DNA from: Undibacterium umbellatum
Lineage (GTDB): Bacteria > Pseudomonadota > Gammaproteobacteria > Burkholderiales > Burkholderiaceae_D
Direction of reading: 5' to 3'
Assembly: GCF_014284125.1 (NCBI RefSeq)
Contig: NZ_JACOFX010000010.1
Coordinates: 62,001 to 126,000 of the forward strand
Length of the DNA: 64,000 nucleotides
The notes under the pieces were generated by a model that ran no database searches, was not told where the DNA came from, and saw only the letters and a program-made list of their open reading frames with translations. The position numbers were made by a program, and so were the translations under genes. Below, one piece after another: positions 28,690-38,230 of the stretch (within the stretch, counting starts at the first letter, position 1; each line of letters opens with the position of its first letter).

Positions 28690-29523
28690 GTGTTCCCTAC
28701 TCATCTCATCCATCACGCAGCAGAATTGATAGACCAGGCAGACAGCCTGGTGATAGCGGCTGGTGCGGGCATGGGTGTAGATTCGGGTTTGCCTGATTTT
28801 CGCGGCAGTGAAGGTTTCTGGAAAGCCTATCCTGCCCTGTGCCAGCAAGCCATACCCTTTTATGAAATCGCCAACCCGGCGGCTTTTCGCCGCCACCCGC
28901 AACTCGCCTGGGGCTTCTATGGCCATAGACTGCGGCTGTACCGCAATACCCTGCCACATGCCGGTTTTGACATACTCAGACGTTGGGGAGCTGCCAAGAC
29001 CCATGGCCTGAATGTCTACACCAGCAATGTTGACGGGCATTTCCAGCAAGCGGGAATGCAGGACACGCACATCCATGAATGCCATGGTTCCATTCATTAT
29101 CTTCAATGCCTGTTACCTTGCCGTGACAGCATCTGGCAGGCAGACCCATTTATTCCTGAAGTTGACGAAATGCAGTGCCAGCTCTTGAATGCTGCCCCCA
29201 CTTGCCCGCATTGTGGCGGCATGGCCAGGCCAAATATTCTTATGTTTGGAGATGCCGACTGGCTGGAGCAAAGGGCACAGCAACAGGCCGCCCGCCAGGC
29301 CAACTGGTTAAGCCGGGCGAGCCGACCTTTGGTGATAGAACTGGGGGCGGGCACAGCCATCCCGAGTGTGCGCAATTTCAGCCATCGTGTGATGCTGGAA
29401 TATGGCGGTCGCCTGCTGCGTATAAACTTACGCGAATCCCAGGTTCCCTTTGCTCAGGATGTAGGACTGGCCATGGGCGCGCTGGAGGCTCTCACGGCCA
29501 TCCAGGCTGTATTGGATCATTAA
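28690..29523 (+). CDS. SIR2-family NAD-dependent deacylase
   Basis: This 277-residue sirtuin has NAD motif GAGMGVDSGLPDFRGSEGFW (about 25-44), TSNVDGHFQQAG, catalytic His132 in HECHGS, and zinc ligands C140, C144, C172 and C175. The protein is larger than CobB because of an insert around residues 40-100. The start is a GTG preceded by AAGGAC. It should remove acyl groups from lysines in the cytoplasm. It is divergent from a substrate-binding protein gene and convergent with phnM, with two bases between the stops. Confidence 0.9.
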   Translation: MFPTHLIHHAAELIDQADSLVIAAGAGMGVDSGLPDFRGSEGFWKAYPALCQQAIPFYEIANPAAFRRHPQLAWGFYGHRLRLYRNTLPHAGFDILRRWGAAKTHGLNVYTSNVDGHFQQAGMQDTHIHECHGSIHYLQCLLPCRDSIWQADPFIPEVDEMQCQLLNAAPTCPHCGGMARPNILMFGDADWLEQRAQQQAARQANWLSRASRPLVIELGAGTAIPSVRNFSHRVMLEYGGRLLRINLRESQVPFAQDVGLAMGALEALTAIQAVLDH

Positions 29524-29525
29524 GT

Positions 29526-30698
29526 TCAAGCGACTTGTATGCCGTCGCGCCAGGCTGCAATGACAACGGGCAGTGTGCCAAGCATACGTACACGGATAAA
29601 GTCGGCCTTCAAGCCGACGGCGATTTCACCTCTGTCATGCAGCCCCACTGCCCTTGCCGGTGCCTGGCTGACGGTTGCGATCGCCTTGGGCAAGTCATAG
29701 CCATCTTCCTGCAACATGAAAGCTGCCTGCAACAAGCTGGAGGGCACGTAGTCAGAAGATAGTATATCCAGCAAATCATGTCTGGCCAATTCACTGGCTG
29801 AGACATTGCCCGAATGCGAGCCACCGCGCACACGGTTGGGTGCCCCCATGACGATGGACAGCCCCTGTTGCCTGGCCGTTTGTGCTGCCAGCAAGCTGGT
29901 AGGAAATTCTGACATGCTGACACCACCGGCCACGCCTTCGTGTACATGCTCGGCAGTAGTATCGTCATGCGAAGCCAGCGGGATGGGTTGGCTATGTTGC
30001 TGGCACGCCTGTATCACCAATTGACGATTCTCCGCCACATGGCGCTGCTGGCGCTCCAGCAAAATACCCAGCATCTTGTCGACCTTTTGCTCACTCCAGC
30101 CGCGCTTGCCTGTCACATAGACACGGTAATGCGATAAATCTGTCCACTGACGCTGGCCAGGTGTATGGTCCATCAGCGAAACCAGCTTCAGTCTTTCATC
30201 TTGCAGGAAGGGTGAAAACATTTGCAACAAATCCGGCTCAGCCAGTTCCAGGCGCATGTGCAGGAAGTGTTCGGCACGCAACAAGCCTGCCTCTGAGGCA
30301 ATACGCAAGCCATCTGCGCAGGGCTGCAGGGTTTGCATACGCACACTGTCCGGGTCTATATCACCAACTGAGACGGCATCGAGCACGGTAGTGATACCCG
30401 CCGCTGCAATCTGTGCATCATGCGCCAGTATGGCAGGCATGACAGGCCAGTTTACCTTGGGGCGCGGCATCAGGTGTTTTTCCAGATTATCGGTATGCAC
30501 TTCAACCAGACCCGGCAAGAGATAATCACCATGCCAATCGTCTCCGGCCAGCCCGGCTACGCCGCTGGCTAATTCAGTGACTTTGCCCTGCCTAACTACC
30601 ATGGAGCCAGAAATAACACTGTCGGCGCTGACGATGTTGGCGTTGCGAATTGTTAACAATGACGGGGACAGTGGGCTGGCGCTTGAAGAAAAATTCAT
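29526..30698 (-). CDS. phnM: PhnM-type RPnTP diphosphatase
   Basis: PhnM hydrolyses ribose 1-methylphosphonate 5-triphosphate in the C-P lyase pathway. The 390-residue amidohydrolase has the metal motif EVHTDNLEKH near residue 67 and family signatures LASHDDTT and GGVSMSEFPTS. No phnGHIJKL genes are in the window, so it is isolated, but a DUF1045 phosphonate-metabolism protein lies about 1.2 kb away. Its start region is divergent from an amino-acid-binding protein gene. Confidence 0.9.
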   Translation of the reverse strand: MNFSSSASPLSPSLLTIRNANIVSADSVISGSMVVRQGKVTELASGVAGLAGDDWHGDYLLPGLVEVHTDNLEKHLMPRPKVNWPVMPAILAHDAQIAAAGITTVLDAVSVGDIDPDSVRMQTLQPCADGLRIASEAGLLRAEHFLHMRLELAEPDLLQMFSPFLQDERLKLVSLMDHTPGQRQWTDLSHYRVYVTGKRGWSEQKVDKMLGILLERQQRHVAENRQLVIQACQQHSQPIPLASHDDTTAEHVHEGVAGGVSMSEFPTSLLAAQTARQQGLSIVMGAPNRVRGGSHSGNVSASELARHDLLDILSSDYVPSSLLQAAFMLQEDGYDLPKAIATVSQAPARAVGLHDRGEIAVGLKADFIRVRMLGTLPVVIAAWRDGIQVA

Positions 30699-30974
30699 GA
30701 CGATGAAAAAACTGTAGGAATGTCGTCACCTTAGCATGATTTGCCAATGAGTTAGCGAGTAAGGAGAGACTGTCTTGATGACCAGCAAAGATGGCAAAAA
30801 AACAGTTTATTAACTTAGATGTTGCGATCAAGCAATATGATTTTAACTTTTTTACTAAATCTTGTTTTGTTGCGAAGCTTGAATTTCATACTTTGTCTTG
30901 TACCATGACTGTTAGAGTCGTTTAGCAATAGGCGTAAGCTCACAAGGTTTATCACATAATTACAGGTGGAAAAT

Positions 30975-31862
30975 ATGATGCGAAAAGCAATTAGTGGCAT
31001 GACTGCCGTGATGTGTCTGGCCCTGCCTTTACTGGCAGAAGCAGGCGATACCATAGGCAAGATACGCAAGACTCAGACCCTGGTGATAGGCATACGTGAA
31101 ACCGCCCCTTTTTCCTATACGGATGAAAACAAGCAGCCCCTGGGTTATTCGGTGGACTTGTGCCTGAAAGTGGCCGAGGCCATCAAAAAAGAATTGAAAA
31201 TGCCGGCCATGAAAATACAGTTCTTCCCCGTCGATTCGGCAACGCGCTTTAGTGCCCTGCTGGAGGACAAGATAGATCTGGAATGCGGTAGCACCACCAA
31301 TAATGCAGAAAGACGCAAGAAAGTAGCGTTCACCATCCCGCATTTCTTTTCCAGCGTACGCGCACTGGTCAAAGCGGACAGCGGCATCAAAAACTGGCCA
31401 CAACTACGCAACCGCACCGTTGTGACTACCAAGAGCACTACCACCGTCAAATTATTGAATGACAGGAATGACACCAGCTCACTCAACATTAAACTGGTGG
31501 AAGGCAATAGCGACCAGGATTCTTTCAAGATGGTCGAAGATGGCAGGGCGGATGCCTTCCCTATGGATGACGTATTGCTGTACAGCCTGAGGGCAGAGTC
31601 CAAAGCACCGGCATCCTTCGCCATAGTCGGCGATCCATTGTCGATTGAGCCTTACTCCATCATGCTGCGCAAGGATGACCCTGCCTTCAAGAAAATCGTC
31701 GACAACGAGATGCTCAGACTCATCCATGACAATGAAATTTACCGCATTTACGAAAAGTGGTTTACTAAACCGATACCACCCAAGAACGTCAACATGAATA
31801 TGTCCATGGGCTTCTTGCTCAGGGACTCCTTGCGCTTCCCTACTGATCAGGTTGCCGATTAA
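30975..31862 (+). CDS. amino acid ABC transporter substrate-binding protein, family 3
   Basis: The 295-residue protein has a signal peptide (MTAVMCLALPLLAEAGD) and a type-2 fold: TLVIGIRETAPFSYTDEN, LECGSTTNNAERRKKVAFT and GRADAFPMDD, the Glu/Asp/polar amino acid group. The ATG at 30975 follows AGGTGGA. It lies between phnM and the DUF1045 gene, and the latter starts 21 bases downstream, so those two are probably co-transcribed. No permease is present. Confidence 0.9.
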   Translation: MMRKAISGMTAVMCLALPLLAEAGDTIGKIRKTQTLVIGIRETAPFSYTDENKQPLGYSVDLCLKVAEAIKKELKMPAMKIQFFPVDSATRFSALLEDKIDLECGSTTNNAERRKKVAFTIPHFFSSVRALVKADSGIKNWPQLRNRTVVTTKSTTTVKLLNDRNDTSSLNIKLVEGNSDQDSFKMVEDGRADAFPMDDVLLYSLRAESKAPASFAIVGDPLSIEPYSIMLRKDDPAFKKIVDNEMLRLIHDNEIYRIYEKWFTKPIPPKNVNMNMSMGFLLRDSLRFPTDQVAD

Positions 31863-31883
31863 TCCCCAATCAAAAAACGCGGC

Positions 31884-32561
31884 ATGACCAGGTATGCGCT
31901 GTACTTCGCCCCAGATGCTGAGTGGTGGCGGCGAGGTTCGTTGTGGCTGGGCCGTGATGCAGCCAGCGGCCAGCAACTACCCCAGCCCGCCATCACCGGG
32001 CTGGATGCGGACGTGCAGTGGCAACTGACGCGGGATGCACGCCGTTACGGTTTTCATGCCACGCTGAAAGCCCCTTTCCAGCTTGCTGATGGTTTGACTG
32101 AGGCAAACTTGCACCAAGCCTTACAAGAATTTTGCAAGGAGCAAAACAATATCCAGATACATGCGCCAGAAGTGCAATGGATGGGAAAATTCCTGGCCAT
32201 GCGACCAACCGGTGACCAGACCGCGCTGAACGAATTTGCCTTTGCCTGCGTCAGCCACTTCGATCATTTCCGCGCACCCATGAGCCGGGCTGAACTGGCG
32301 CGCCGCCAGCAGATGCCATCAAGTCCCCGTCAAAACGACTTGCTGCTGGAATGGGGTTACCCCTATACGGCAGAAGAATTCCGCTTCCATATAACGCTGA
32401 CTGACAGGCTGGATGCGGGAGCAGTTGCAGATAGCCTGCATGCTGCCGCCATCCAGTATTTCACTTTGCCTGAACCGCTAATCATCAACAGCATTGCCTT
32501 GTTTACCGAACATCAGGCTGGTGCAGATTTTGAGTTGCTGGAGCGCTTTTCTTTCCGCTGA
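31884..32561 (+). CDS. DUF1045 family protein, phosphonate-metabolism associated
   Basis: The 225-residue protein is in the 2H phosphoesterase superfamily, with the two His motifs HATLKAPF and HITLTDR. The family is repeatedly found with C-P lyase operons and is thought to act on cyclic or ribosyl phosphate intermediates; no activity is proven. Its opening MTRYALYFAPDAEWWRRGS is typical. With phnM on the other side of an amino-acid-binding protein, it forms a split remnant of a phosphonate region. Confidence 0.88.
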   Translation: MTRYALYFAPDAEWWRRGSLWLGRDAASGQQLPQPAITGLDADVQWQLTRDARRYGFHATLKAPFQLADGLTEANLHQALQEFCKEQNNIQIHAPEVQWMGKFLAMRPTGDQTALNEFAFACVSHFDHFRAPMSRAELARRQQMPSSPRQNDLLLEWGYPYTAEEFRFHITLTDRLDAGAVADSLHAAAIQYFTLPEPLIINSIALFTEHQAGADFELLERFSFR

Positions 32562-32581
32562 ATCACAGAGCCCAGCACTTT

Positions 32582-33463
32582 TCAGGTTGCATAATTGGTA
32601 AGGTGATCCGCGAGCAAAGCGAGGGCATGGCGTACCTTGGCCGGCTGTTCGTCACGACGCGGTGTAATCGCATGCAAGACCATATCTGGCAGTTTCCAAT
32701 CAGGCAAGACCGGAGCAAGGCTGCCATTAGCCAAGGCTTTGTGATCATCCTCACTCACCGCGACACTGATACCCCAGCCAGCAAGACACAGTGCATGCAG
32801 AGCCGTGACTTGAGTTGCCCTTACCCTGACTGGCACCTTCACATCCACCGTGACCTTGCCTGGCCCAGTCAACTGCAGATTGCGCGTAGCGGCGCCACCC
32901 AGCCAGACATGGTGTTCCAGATCCTGGGGATGTTGCGGCCAGCCATGCTCATTCAGGTAGGATGGTGCTGCACATATCTGGGCAGGCATGACACCCAGCC
33001 TGCGCGCCACCAGACTGGAATCAGGCAGGTTACCTACCCGTAGCGCGATATCTATGCGTTCATCAATCAGGTCAACCACGGAATCATCCACCAGCAGGCA
33101 CAAACTCAGCTTGGGATTTTTTTGCAGCGGCGCCAGCGCTTGCGCCAGCATGCAGCCAAAACCTATAGGCGCGGCGATACGCAATTCACCCTGCGGCTCA
33201 TCTCTGTGACGGGCCAGTGCCTGTTCGGCAGAGCGTGCCGCCACCACCATGGCGGCGCAGCCTTCAAAGTAGCGCGCACCAGCCTCTGTCAGTGTCAGTT
33301 TGCGTGTCGAACGATGTAGTAACGACAAACCAAGGTCAGATTCCAGCGCCCGCAAATGCTGGCTGACGGCAGACGGCGTCATGCCCAGCTTGCGGGCGGC
33401 ACTCGTCAAAGAACCTGCGGTGACTACCTCGGCAAACAGGGCCATGCGTTTGTACTGTTCCAT
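32582..33463 (-). CDS. LysR-family transcriptional regulator
   Basis: The 293-residue protein has an N-terminal winged helix (FAEVVTAGSLTSAARKLGMT, SAVSQHLRALE) and a periplasmic-binding-like effector domain. The ATG at 33463 follows GGAG; a GTG two codons upstream is possible. It is divergent from an NAD(P)-binding protein and an MFS transporter, the usual target layout for LysR proteins. A short A+T-rich control region (33470-33595) lies between. Confidence 0.92.
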   Translation of the reverse strand: MEQYKRMALFAEVVTAGSLTSAARKLGMTPSAVSQHLRALESDLGLSLLHRSTRKLTLTEAGARYFEGCAAMVVAARSAEQALARHRDEPQGELRIAAPIGFGCMLAQALAPLQKNPKLSLCLLVDDSVVDLIDERIDIALRVGNLPDSSLVARRLGVMPAQICAAPSYLNEHGWPQHPQDLEHHVWLGGAATRNLQLTGPGKVTVDVKVPVRVRATQVTALHALCLAGWGISVAVSEDDHKALANGSLAPVLPDWKLPDMVLHAITPRRDEQPAKVRHALALLADHLTNYAT

Positions 33464-33595
33464 TCCCACTCCAGATAAATCATTAATTTATTAGTACAGC
33501 TTCATAGTGTTAGTTATTTTGACTATCTATTCAAGAAATCATTAAGAATTCAAACTATGCATCACAAACTAAGCATACACACAAAGGAGTTTCAA

Positions 33596-34240
33596 TTGAA
33601 AATTGCATTAATTGGCGGCACCGGTTTTGTAGGCACATCCGTATTGGCAGAACTGTTGAGCCGCGGGCATGAAGTCACCTTGCTGGCACGCACCCCATCC
33701 AAAGTAGCGGCGCAAGCCGGGCTTGTTGTGGTGCTGGCAGATGTCCTGGATGCTACACAGGTCGCACAAACAGTGGCTGGGCAAGATGCCGTAGTCAGTG
33801 CCTACAACCCAGGTTGGGGCGAAGCGCAAATCCATGATCTGTTTTTGCAAGGTACACAAGCCATCTTTAGCGGCATCAAACAGGCAGGTATCAAACGCCT
33901 GCTGGTCGTCGGTGGCGCAGGCAGTTTGTTCGTGGCACCTGGGGTGCAACTGGTGGATACACCGGGATTCCCTGCCGAATACCAGCAAGGCGCACTGGCG
34001 GCAAGAGAAGCGCTGAATCTCATCAAGAAGGAAGACACGCTGGAATGGACTTTCCTGTCGCCACCTATAGCCTTGGCGCCCGGCGAGCGTAGCGGGTCAT
34101 ACCGGTTAGGTGCAGACAATCTGCTGTCCGGTGTCGCCGATGCACCTGCGGGCATTTCTGTACAGGATCTGGCAGTCGCTATCGTGGATGAACTGGAAAC
34201 GCCCAGGCATATCCAGAAGCGTTTCACCGTTGCAAATTAA
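33596..34240 (+). CDS. NAD(P)-binding oxidoreductase, atypical SDR type
   Basis: The start is TTG at 33596, because AGGAG (33584-33588) ends seven bases before it and the dinucleotide fold begins at once: KIALIGGTGFVGTSVLAEL. An in-frame ATG at 33557 lacks a ribosome binding site. The 214 residues match NAD(P)H-binding proteins of the YwnB/NmrA-like group, with no catalytic YxxxK. It is divergent from a LysR gene and followed by an MFS transporter. It may sense or reduce a quinone or aldehyde. Confidence 0.85.
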   Translation: MKIALIGGTGFVGTSVLAELLSRGHEVTLLARTPSKVAAQAGLVVVLADVLDATQVAQTVAGQDAVVSAYNPGWGEAQIHDLFLQGTQAIFSGIKQAGIKRLLVVGGAGSLFVAPGVQLVDTPGFPAEYQQGALAAREALNLIKKEDTLEWTFLSPPIALAPGERSGSYRLGADNLLSGVADAPAGISVQDLAVAIVDELETPRHIQKRFTVAN

Positions 34241-34262
34241 TCTCTCTTTCTGATTGCCCATC

Positions 34263-35462
34263 ATGCCCAATACCATGTCGACTACTCCAGCATCATTGAA
34301 TGCCTATGCTACTGAAAATACCCAGCGCAGATTTCTATATGCAGTCACGGCATTGGGCCTGGGTGCATTTGCCATAGGTACGGGCGAATTTGCCATGATG
34401 GGTTTGCTGCCGGAAGTGGCGAAGGACATGGTGGTATCCATACCAGAGGCAGGCCATGTCATCAGTGCTTACGCCTTTGGTGTGGTCATAGGCGCACCCA
34501 TGTTTGCCGTGTTGACAGCCAGCTGGCCGCGCAGGACTTTGCTGATCGCGCTCATATTACTGTTCGCTGCCGGTAATTTCGCCGGGACGCTGACCACTGA
34601 TTTCCTGTCACTGAATGTCGTGCGCTTTATAGCTGGCCTGCCACACGGTGCCTACTTTGGTGTCGCCACGCTGGTTGCAGCCAATATGGTAGCACCGCAA
34701 AAACGCGCCACGGCGGTGGGACTGGTCATCCTGGGCCTGACCAGTTCTACCCTGCTTGGTGTACCTGCCGCAACGTGGCTGGGACAGACATGGGGCTGGC
34801 AGGCTGCTTATGTTTTTGTCGCCTCCCTGGCTGTACTCAGCAGCGTGGCTGTGTATTTCGCTGTACCGGATGTAGCCGCAACAAAAAACGCAAATCCCAG
34901 AAGTGAACTCAGTGCGCTGGCCAACAAACAGGTCTGGCTCACACTGGGCATAGGTGCAGTGGGATTTGGCGGCATGTTTGCTGTGTTCAGCTACATCAAA
35001 CCCATACTCACAGAAGTCACCCAAATGTCTGCTGGTGTCATCCCTTTGATACTGTCACTGTTTGGTGTGGGCATGGTGGCAGGCAGCATGCTGGGAGCGC
35101 ATCTGGCTGACAAAAATCTGCTGCGTTCCATCGCTGGCCTGTTGCTGTGGAATGCACTGGTTTTGGGTGGTGTCTCTTTCGCGATGACATACACAATATC
35201 AGCAATCATCTGGGTATTTTTACTCGGCACCCTGGTCGCCATCGGGCCAGCATTGCAGATACGCCTCATGGATGTGGCGGGTGATGCACAGACCCTGGCT
35301 GCGGCTTTGAATCACTCTTCATTCAATGTCGCAAATGCACTCGGTGCCTGGCTAGGTGGTGCGGTCATCACGATGGGATATGGCTGGACATCAACCGGCT
35401 GGCTGGGTGCATTACTGGCACTGGGTGGACTGGCTGTCTTTGGACTGTCGATTAGAAAATAA
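34263..35462 (+). CDS. MFS efflux transporter, AraJ/DHA1-like
   Basis: About 399 residues with twelve transmembrane segments. The opening AFAIGTGEFAMMGLLPEVAKDM and the segment YFGVATLVAANMVAPQKRA are typical of the AraJ/NepI sugar or nucleoside efflux group. The start at ATG 34263 is preferred to the upstream TTG. It lies 22 bases after the oxidoreductase gene and is probably controlled by the divergent LysR regulator. Confidence 0.88.
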   Translation: MPNTMSTTPASLNAYATENTQRRFLYAVTALGLGAFAIGTGEFAMMGLLPEVAKDMVVSIPEAGHVISAYAFGVVIGAPMFAVLTASWPRRTLLIALILLFAAGNFAGTLTTDFLSLNVVRFIAGLPHGAYFGVATLVAANMVAPQKRATAVGLVILGLTSSTLLGVPAATWLGQTWGWQAAYVFVASLAVLSSVAVYFAVPDVAATKNANPRSELSALANKQVWLTLGIGAVGFGGMFAVFSYIKPILTEVTQMSAGVIPLILSLFGVGMVAGSMLGAHLADKNLLRSIAGLLLWNALVLGGVSFAMTYTISAIIWVFLLGTLVAIGPALQIRLMDVAGDAQTLAAALNHSSFNVANALGAWLGGAVITMGYGWTSTGWLGALLALGGLAVFGLSIRK

Positions 35463-35548
35463 TGTCAGTATTCAGTCACCTCAAAAGCAGTCTACAATGA
35501 GAATAGAGAAATGGCATAAAGTCAGTTTCACTATTTTCAGGGGCGCAT

Positions 35549-35851
35549 ATGTCCATCACACCAGAGCAACTGCAAGAACTGATGAAGGAAGTGGAGAAGG
35601 AAGATCCGATAGATTTTGCTGACCTGCCCTTTGAAGAAGATGAGTTGCGCGCCATTACCGCAAAGCACCTGTGCGACATGGCCGATGCCATGGAAAACTT
35701 CAGCAATGAAGACAAGCAGGTCACTTTGCTGGCGGTGGCGGCCAAACTGGTGCTGGAGAACCTGGTCTTGCATGTACAATTATTGCGTCAGCATGACATA
35801 CCACTAGGCCAGCAAGTGAGTAATCTTTTGCAAAACATCAAGAAAAAATAA
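35549..35851 (+). CDS. small hypothetical acidic protein
   Basis: This 100-residue, all-helical, strongly acidic N-terminal region (EQLQELMKEVEKEDPIDFAD) is followed by an amphipathic helix pair (DKQVTLLAVAAKLVLENLVL) and a basic tail (LLQNIKKK). There is no signal peptide. A GGGGC ribosome-binding-like stretch precedes the ATG. The gene ends 19 bases before the hydrolase, so it may be its upstream partner. The family is not recognised. Confidence 0.7.
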   Translation: MSITPEQLQELMKEVEKEDPIDFADLPFEEDELRAITAKHLCDMADAMENFSNEDKQVTLLAVAAKLVLENLVLHVQLLRQHDIPLGQQVSNLLQNIKKK

Positions 35852-35870
35852 TCATCCACCTTCAAGCTGC

Positions 35871-36599
35871 ATGTCTGAATTCACCATATCTGATACAGGG
35901 CCGGCACGCCAGTTCCTGCTCATCCCCGGTTTCATGTGCGATACCAGCTTATGGAAATTCATGCTGCCAGGACTGGAGCAACTGGGACAAGTGCATTTTG
36001 CTGATTTGGACCAGGGTGCCAGCATAGAAGGTATGGCGCAAGGCTTGCTCACTGCATTGCCTGACAATGGCATCATCATCGGCTTTTCTCTGGGCGGCTA
36101 TGTGGCGCGCCATCTGGCGTGGCTGGCTCATCAAAAAAACAAATCCATACGCGGCCTGGTCTTGCTGAATACTTCAGCACGCGCAAGCACAGCAGATGAA
36201 GACAATAAAAACCGCCAGCAAATCAAACTGCTGGAACATTATCCCTACAAGGGCCAGACCATGACGGCCCTGCGCCGTGCGCTGCATCCACAACGCCAGG
36301 ATGATGCTGTCATGCTGGCGCATTTGCAGGCCATGTCACTGGCACTCGGCAAACAAGTCTTCTTGCAGCAACTGTCTATCGTGCGCGCTGACGGACATCA
36401 TGAATTGCCGCAGATTACTTGCCCTTCCCTGGTCGTCGCCAGCAGAAATGACCAGATGCGCAGCCTTTCAGAATCAGAAAAACTGGCGAGCGGATTGCCA
36501 AACGCCAAACTACATGTCTTCGAAGATTGCGGCCATATGTCGCCCCTGGAAAAAGCGCCGGGGCTTATCACTGCGCTGGAAAACTGGCTGCGCAAATAA
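35871..36599 (+). CDS. alpha/beta hydrolase
   Basis: The protein is 242 residues with nucleophile elbow GFSLGGYVARH, oxyanion region LLIPGFMCDTSLW and catalytic His in FEDCGHMSPLEKA. The Asp is probably in VVASRNDQMRS. This set matches small-ester or C-C hydrolases. It may be co-transcribed with the preceding 100-residue gene. The substrate is unknown. Confidence 0.88.
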   Translation: MSEFTISDTGPARQFLLIPGFMCDTSLWKFMLPGLEQLGQVHFADLDQGASIEGMAQGLLTALPDNGIIIGFSLGGYVARHLAWLAHQKNKSIRGLVLLNTSARASTADEDNKNRQQIKLLEHYPYKGQTMTALRRALHPQRQDDAVMLAHLQAMSLALGKQVFLQQLSIVRADGHHELPQITCPSLVVASRNDQMRSLSESEKLASGLPNAKLHVFEDCGHMSPLEKAPGLITALENWLRK

Positions 36600-36616
36600 C
36601 CGAACCACAGTCTGCT

Positions 36617-38194
36617 TTAACTCACCGAACTGGCCTTGATGGCAATCACCTTCTTCTTTTTCTTGGCCAGCGCTTCTTCATTTTCATGCAGGGATGCACC
36701 CCAGAACTTGGCCAGGCTGGGGCCGTTCTTGATTTGCCTGGTACCAAACAGGTATTCGGCAACTTCATGGAACCAGACCCGCCTGCCTATCTTGGTATAC
36801 CAGCGCATGGCATAGGCAAAGGCCGGATCACGGCCACTGAGTATGCGCCAGATGGCTTTTGGCCTGGTCTGCATGATGACTTCCATGGTTTTTACCCACA
36901 GTATCACGCGCCAGGGAGGTACTTTATTGGTGGCCAATACCTGATGCTTGTAATCCCATTTGCGGGTATCGGTTTGTATGACGCGGCGGTTTGCCACTGT
37001 AGGGAAGTAAGGTGTCCAGCGGTGCGGCGTCACATACAACATCTGTATCTGGTCGGGGTCGTAGCACAATAAATGCTTGAGTGAGCGCCAGTAATCGGCA
37101 TCAGTTTCCTCTTCAAATCCCACCACATAAGTCGCCATCGAGACTATGCCATGCTGGCGCAGCAGGCGTATCGCTTCCTGGTCTTCACTGGTAGTAGCAC
37201 CCTTCTTGATGTTTTTCAGCACCGCCTCATCATAGCTTTCGATACCCAGCAAAAAGCGTATGACACCGGCTTTTTTGTAAAGATGCAGGATATCAGCATC
37301 CCGCACGATGTCACCAGTGCGTGTCGAGCCTACCAGTGTCAATGGTACGTTCTCGGCAATCAGGGCTTCGAGAAAAGCCTTCCAGGCTTTGCGAGATCCA
37401 GTCGGCAACTCATCGGCAAAATTGATCAGTTCCACTCCCTGTTCGCGATAGAGACGTGCCAACTCCTGAGCAAACTTGACAGGATCACGGTGACGCCATT
37501 GTGTCCAGAAACCACGCTGTCCACAATAGCTGCACAGGTAGGGGCAACCACGGGAAAATTGCACGACCACGGCACGCATATTGCCCCAGTAGGAATAACG
37601 GCTGTGGTCTATGAGTTCCCAGCCCACCCGATAATCATCAAGCTTTTCTATCATGGCCGCAGCAGGCGTGGCAAAGGGTGCGCCATCCACGCGCAGGGCG
37701 ATGCCATCCACCTCCAGCAAGCCACTGCCTGTGCTAAGCGCTTGCATCAGCAAGGTGGTCGTCCGCTCTCCCTCTCCCTTGACGATGTAGTCGATGGCTG
37801 CACATTCGTTGAGTACATCTTCCCAGTGATAGGTAGGAAAGACGCCACCATAAATCAGCGTGACATCCGGCATGCGCTGTTTCAACATGCCTGCCAGTTC
37901 AACGATAGTGACATGTACGGAAGTGGAACCGGAATGCCCCATCATGACAATGTCTGGCTGAGCGGCCACGGCATGTTCAATGATCGCTGATAGCGCCATG
38001 GGACCAAATTCAGCATCCAGCAATTCCACCTCAAATCCCGCATCTATCAGCGGCCCTCCCACGCTGAGTAAGCCCAGCGGCGGCAATTGTTCATGTGGCA
38101 TGCGGCTGCCTATCGCCGTATGTGGAGGATTGATCAGCAGTATTTTCTTTCCCAACGGCTGTCTGACTTTGAATTGCAGGATATTGGTGTTCAC
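36617..38194 (-). CDS. B12-binding radical SAM protein, BchE-like
   Basis: The protein has 525 residues. Residues 15-150 form a cobalamin-binding fold (KKILLINPPHTAIGSR, LIYGGVFPTYHWEDVLNE). The radical SAM core has CPYLCSYC (C-x3-C-x2-C) at about residues 217-224. The C-terminal 150 residues are family-specific. Relatives are annotated as anaerobic Mg-protoporphyrin ester cyclase (BchE), but there are no photosynthesis genes here, so that activity is unlikely to be the present one. A CoA-transferase gene lies 36 bases upstream in the same direction. Confidence 0.88.
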   Translation of the reverse strand: MNTNILQFKVRQPLGKKILLINPPHTAIGSRMPHEQLPPLGLLSVGGPLIDAGFEVELLDAEFGPMALSAIIEHAVAAQPDIVMMGHSGSTSVHVTIVELAGMLKQRMPDVTLIYGGVFPTYHWEDVLNECAAIDYIVKGEGERTTTLLMQALSTGSGLLEVDGIALRVDGAPFATPAAAMIEKLDDYRVGWELIDHSRYSYWGNMRAVVVQFSRGCPYLCSYCGQRGFWTQWRHRDPVKFAQELARLYREQGVELINFADELPTGSRKAWKAFLEALIAENVPLTLVGSTRTGDIVRDADILHLYKKAGVIRFLLGIESYDEAVLKNIKKGATTSEDQEAIRLLRQHGIVSMATYVVGFEEETDADYWRSLKHLLCYDPDQIQMLYVTPHRWTPYFPTVANRRVIQTDTRKWDYKHQVLATNKVPPWRVILWVKTMEVIMQTRPKAIWRILSGRDPAFAYAMRWYTKIGRRVWFHEVAEYLFGTRQIKNGPSLAKFWGASLHENEEALAKKKKKVIAIKASSVS

Positions 38195-38230
38195 CGTGAT
38201 GTCTGTAGCTTATTGGTCATGCGCTACATT

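Noticed and set aside
30815..31069. 84-codon minus-strand ORF upstream of the amino-acid-binding protein gene
   Set aside because: It overlaps the start of a well-supported gene and has no ribosome binding site.
36617..38194. bchE as a gene name
   Set aside because: The match is at family level only, and no bacteriochlorophyll genes are present.
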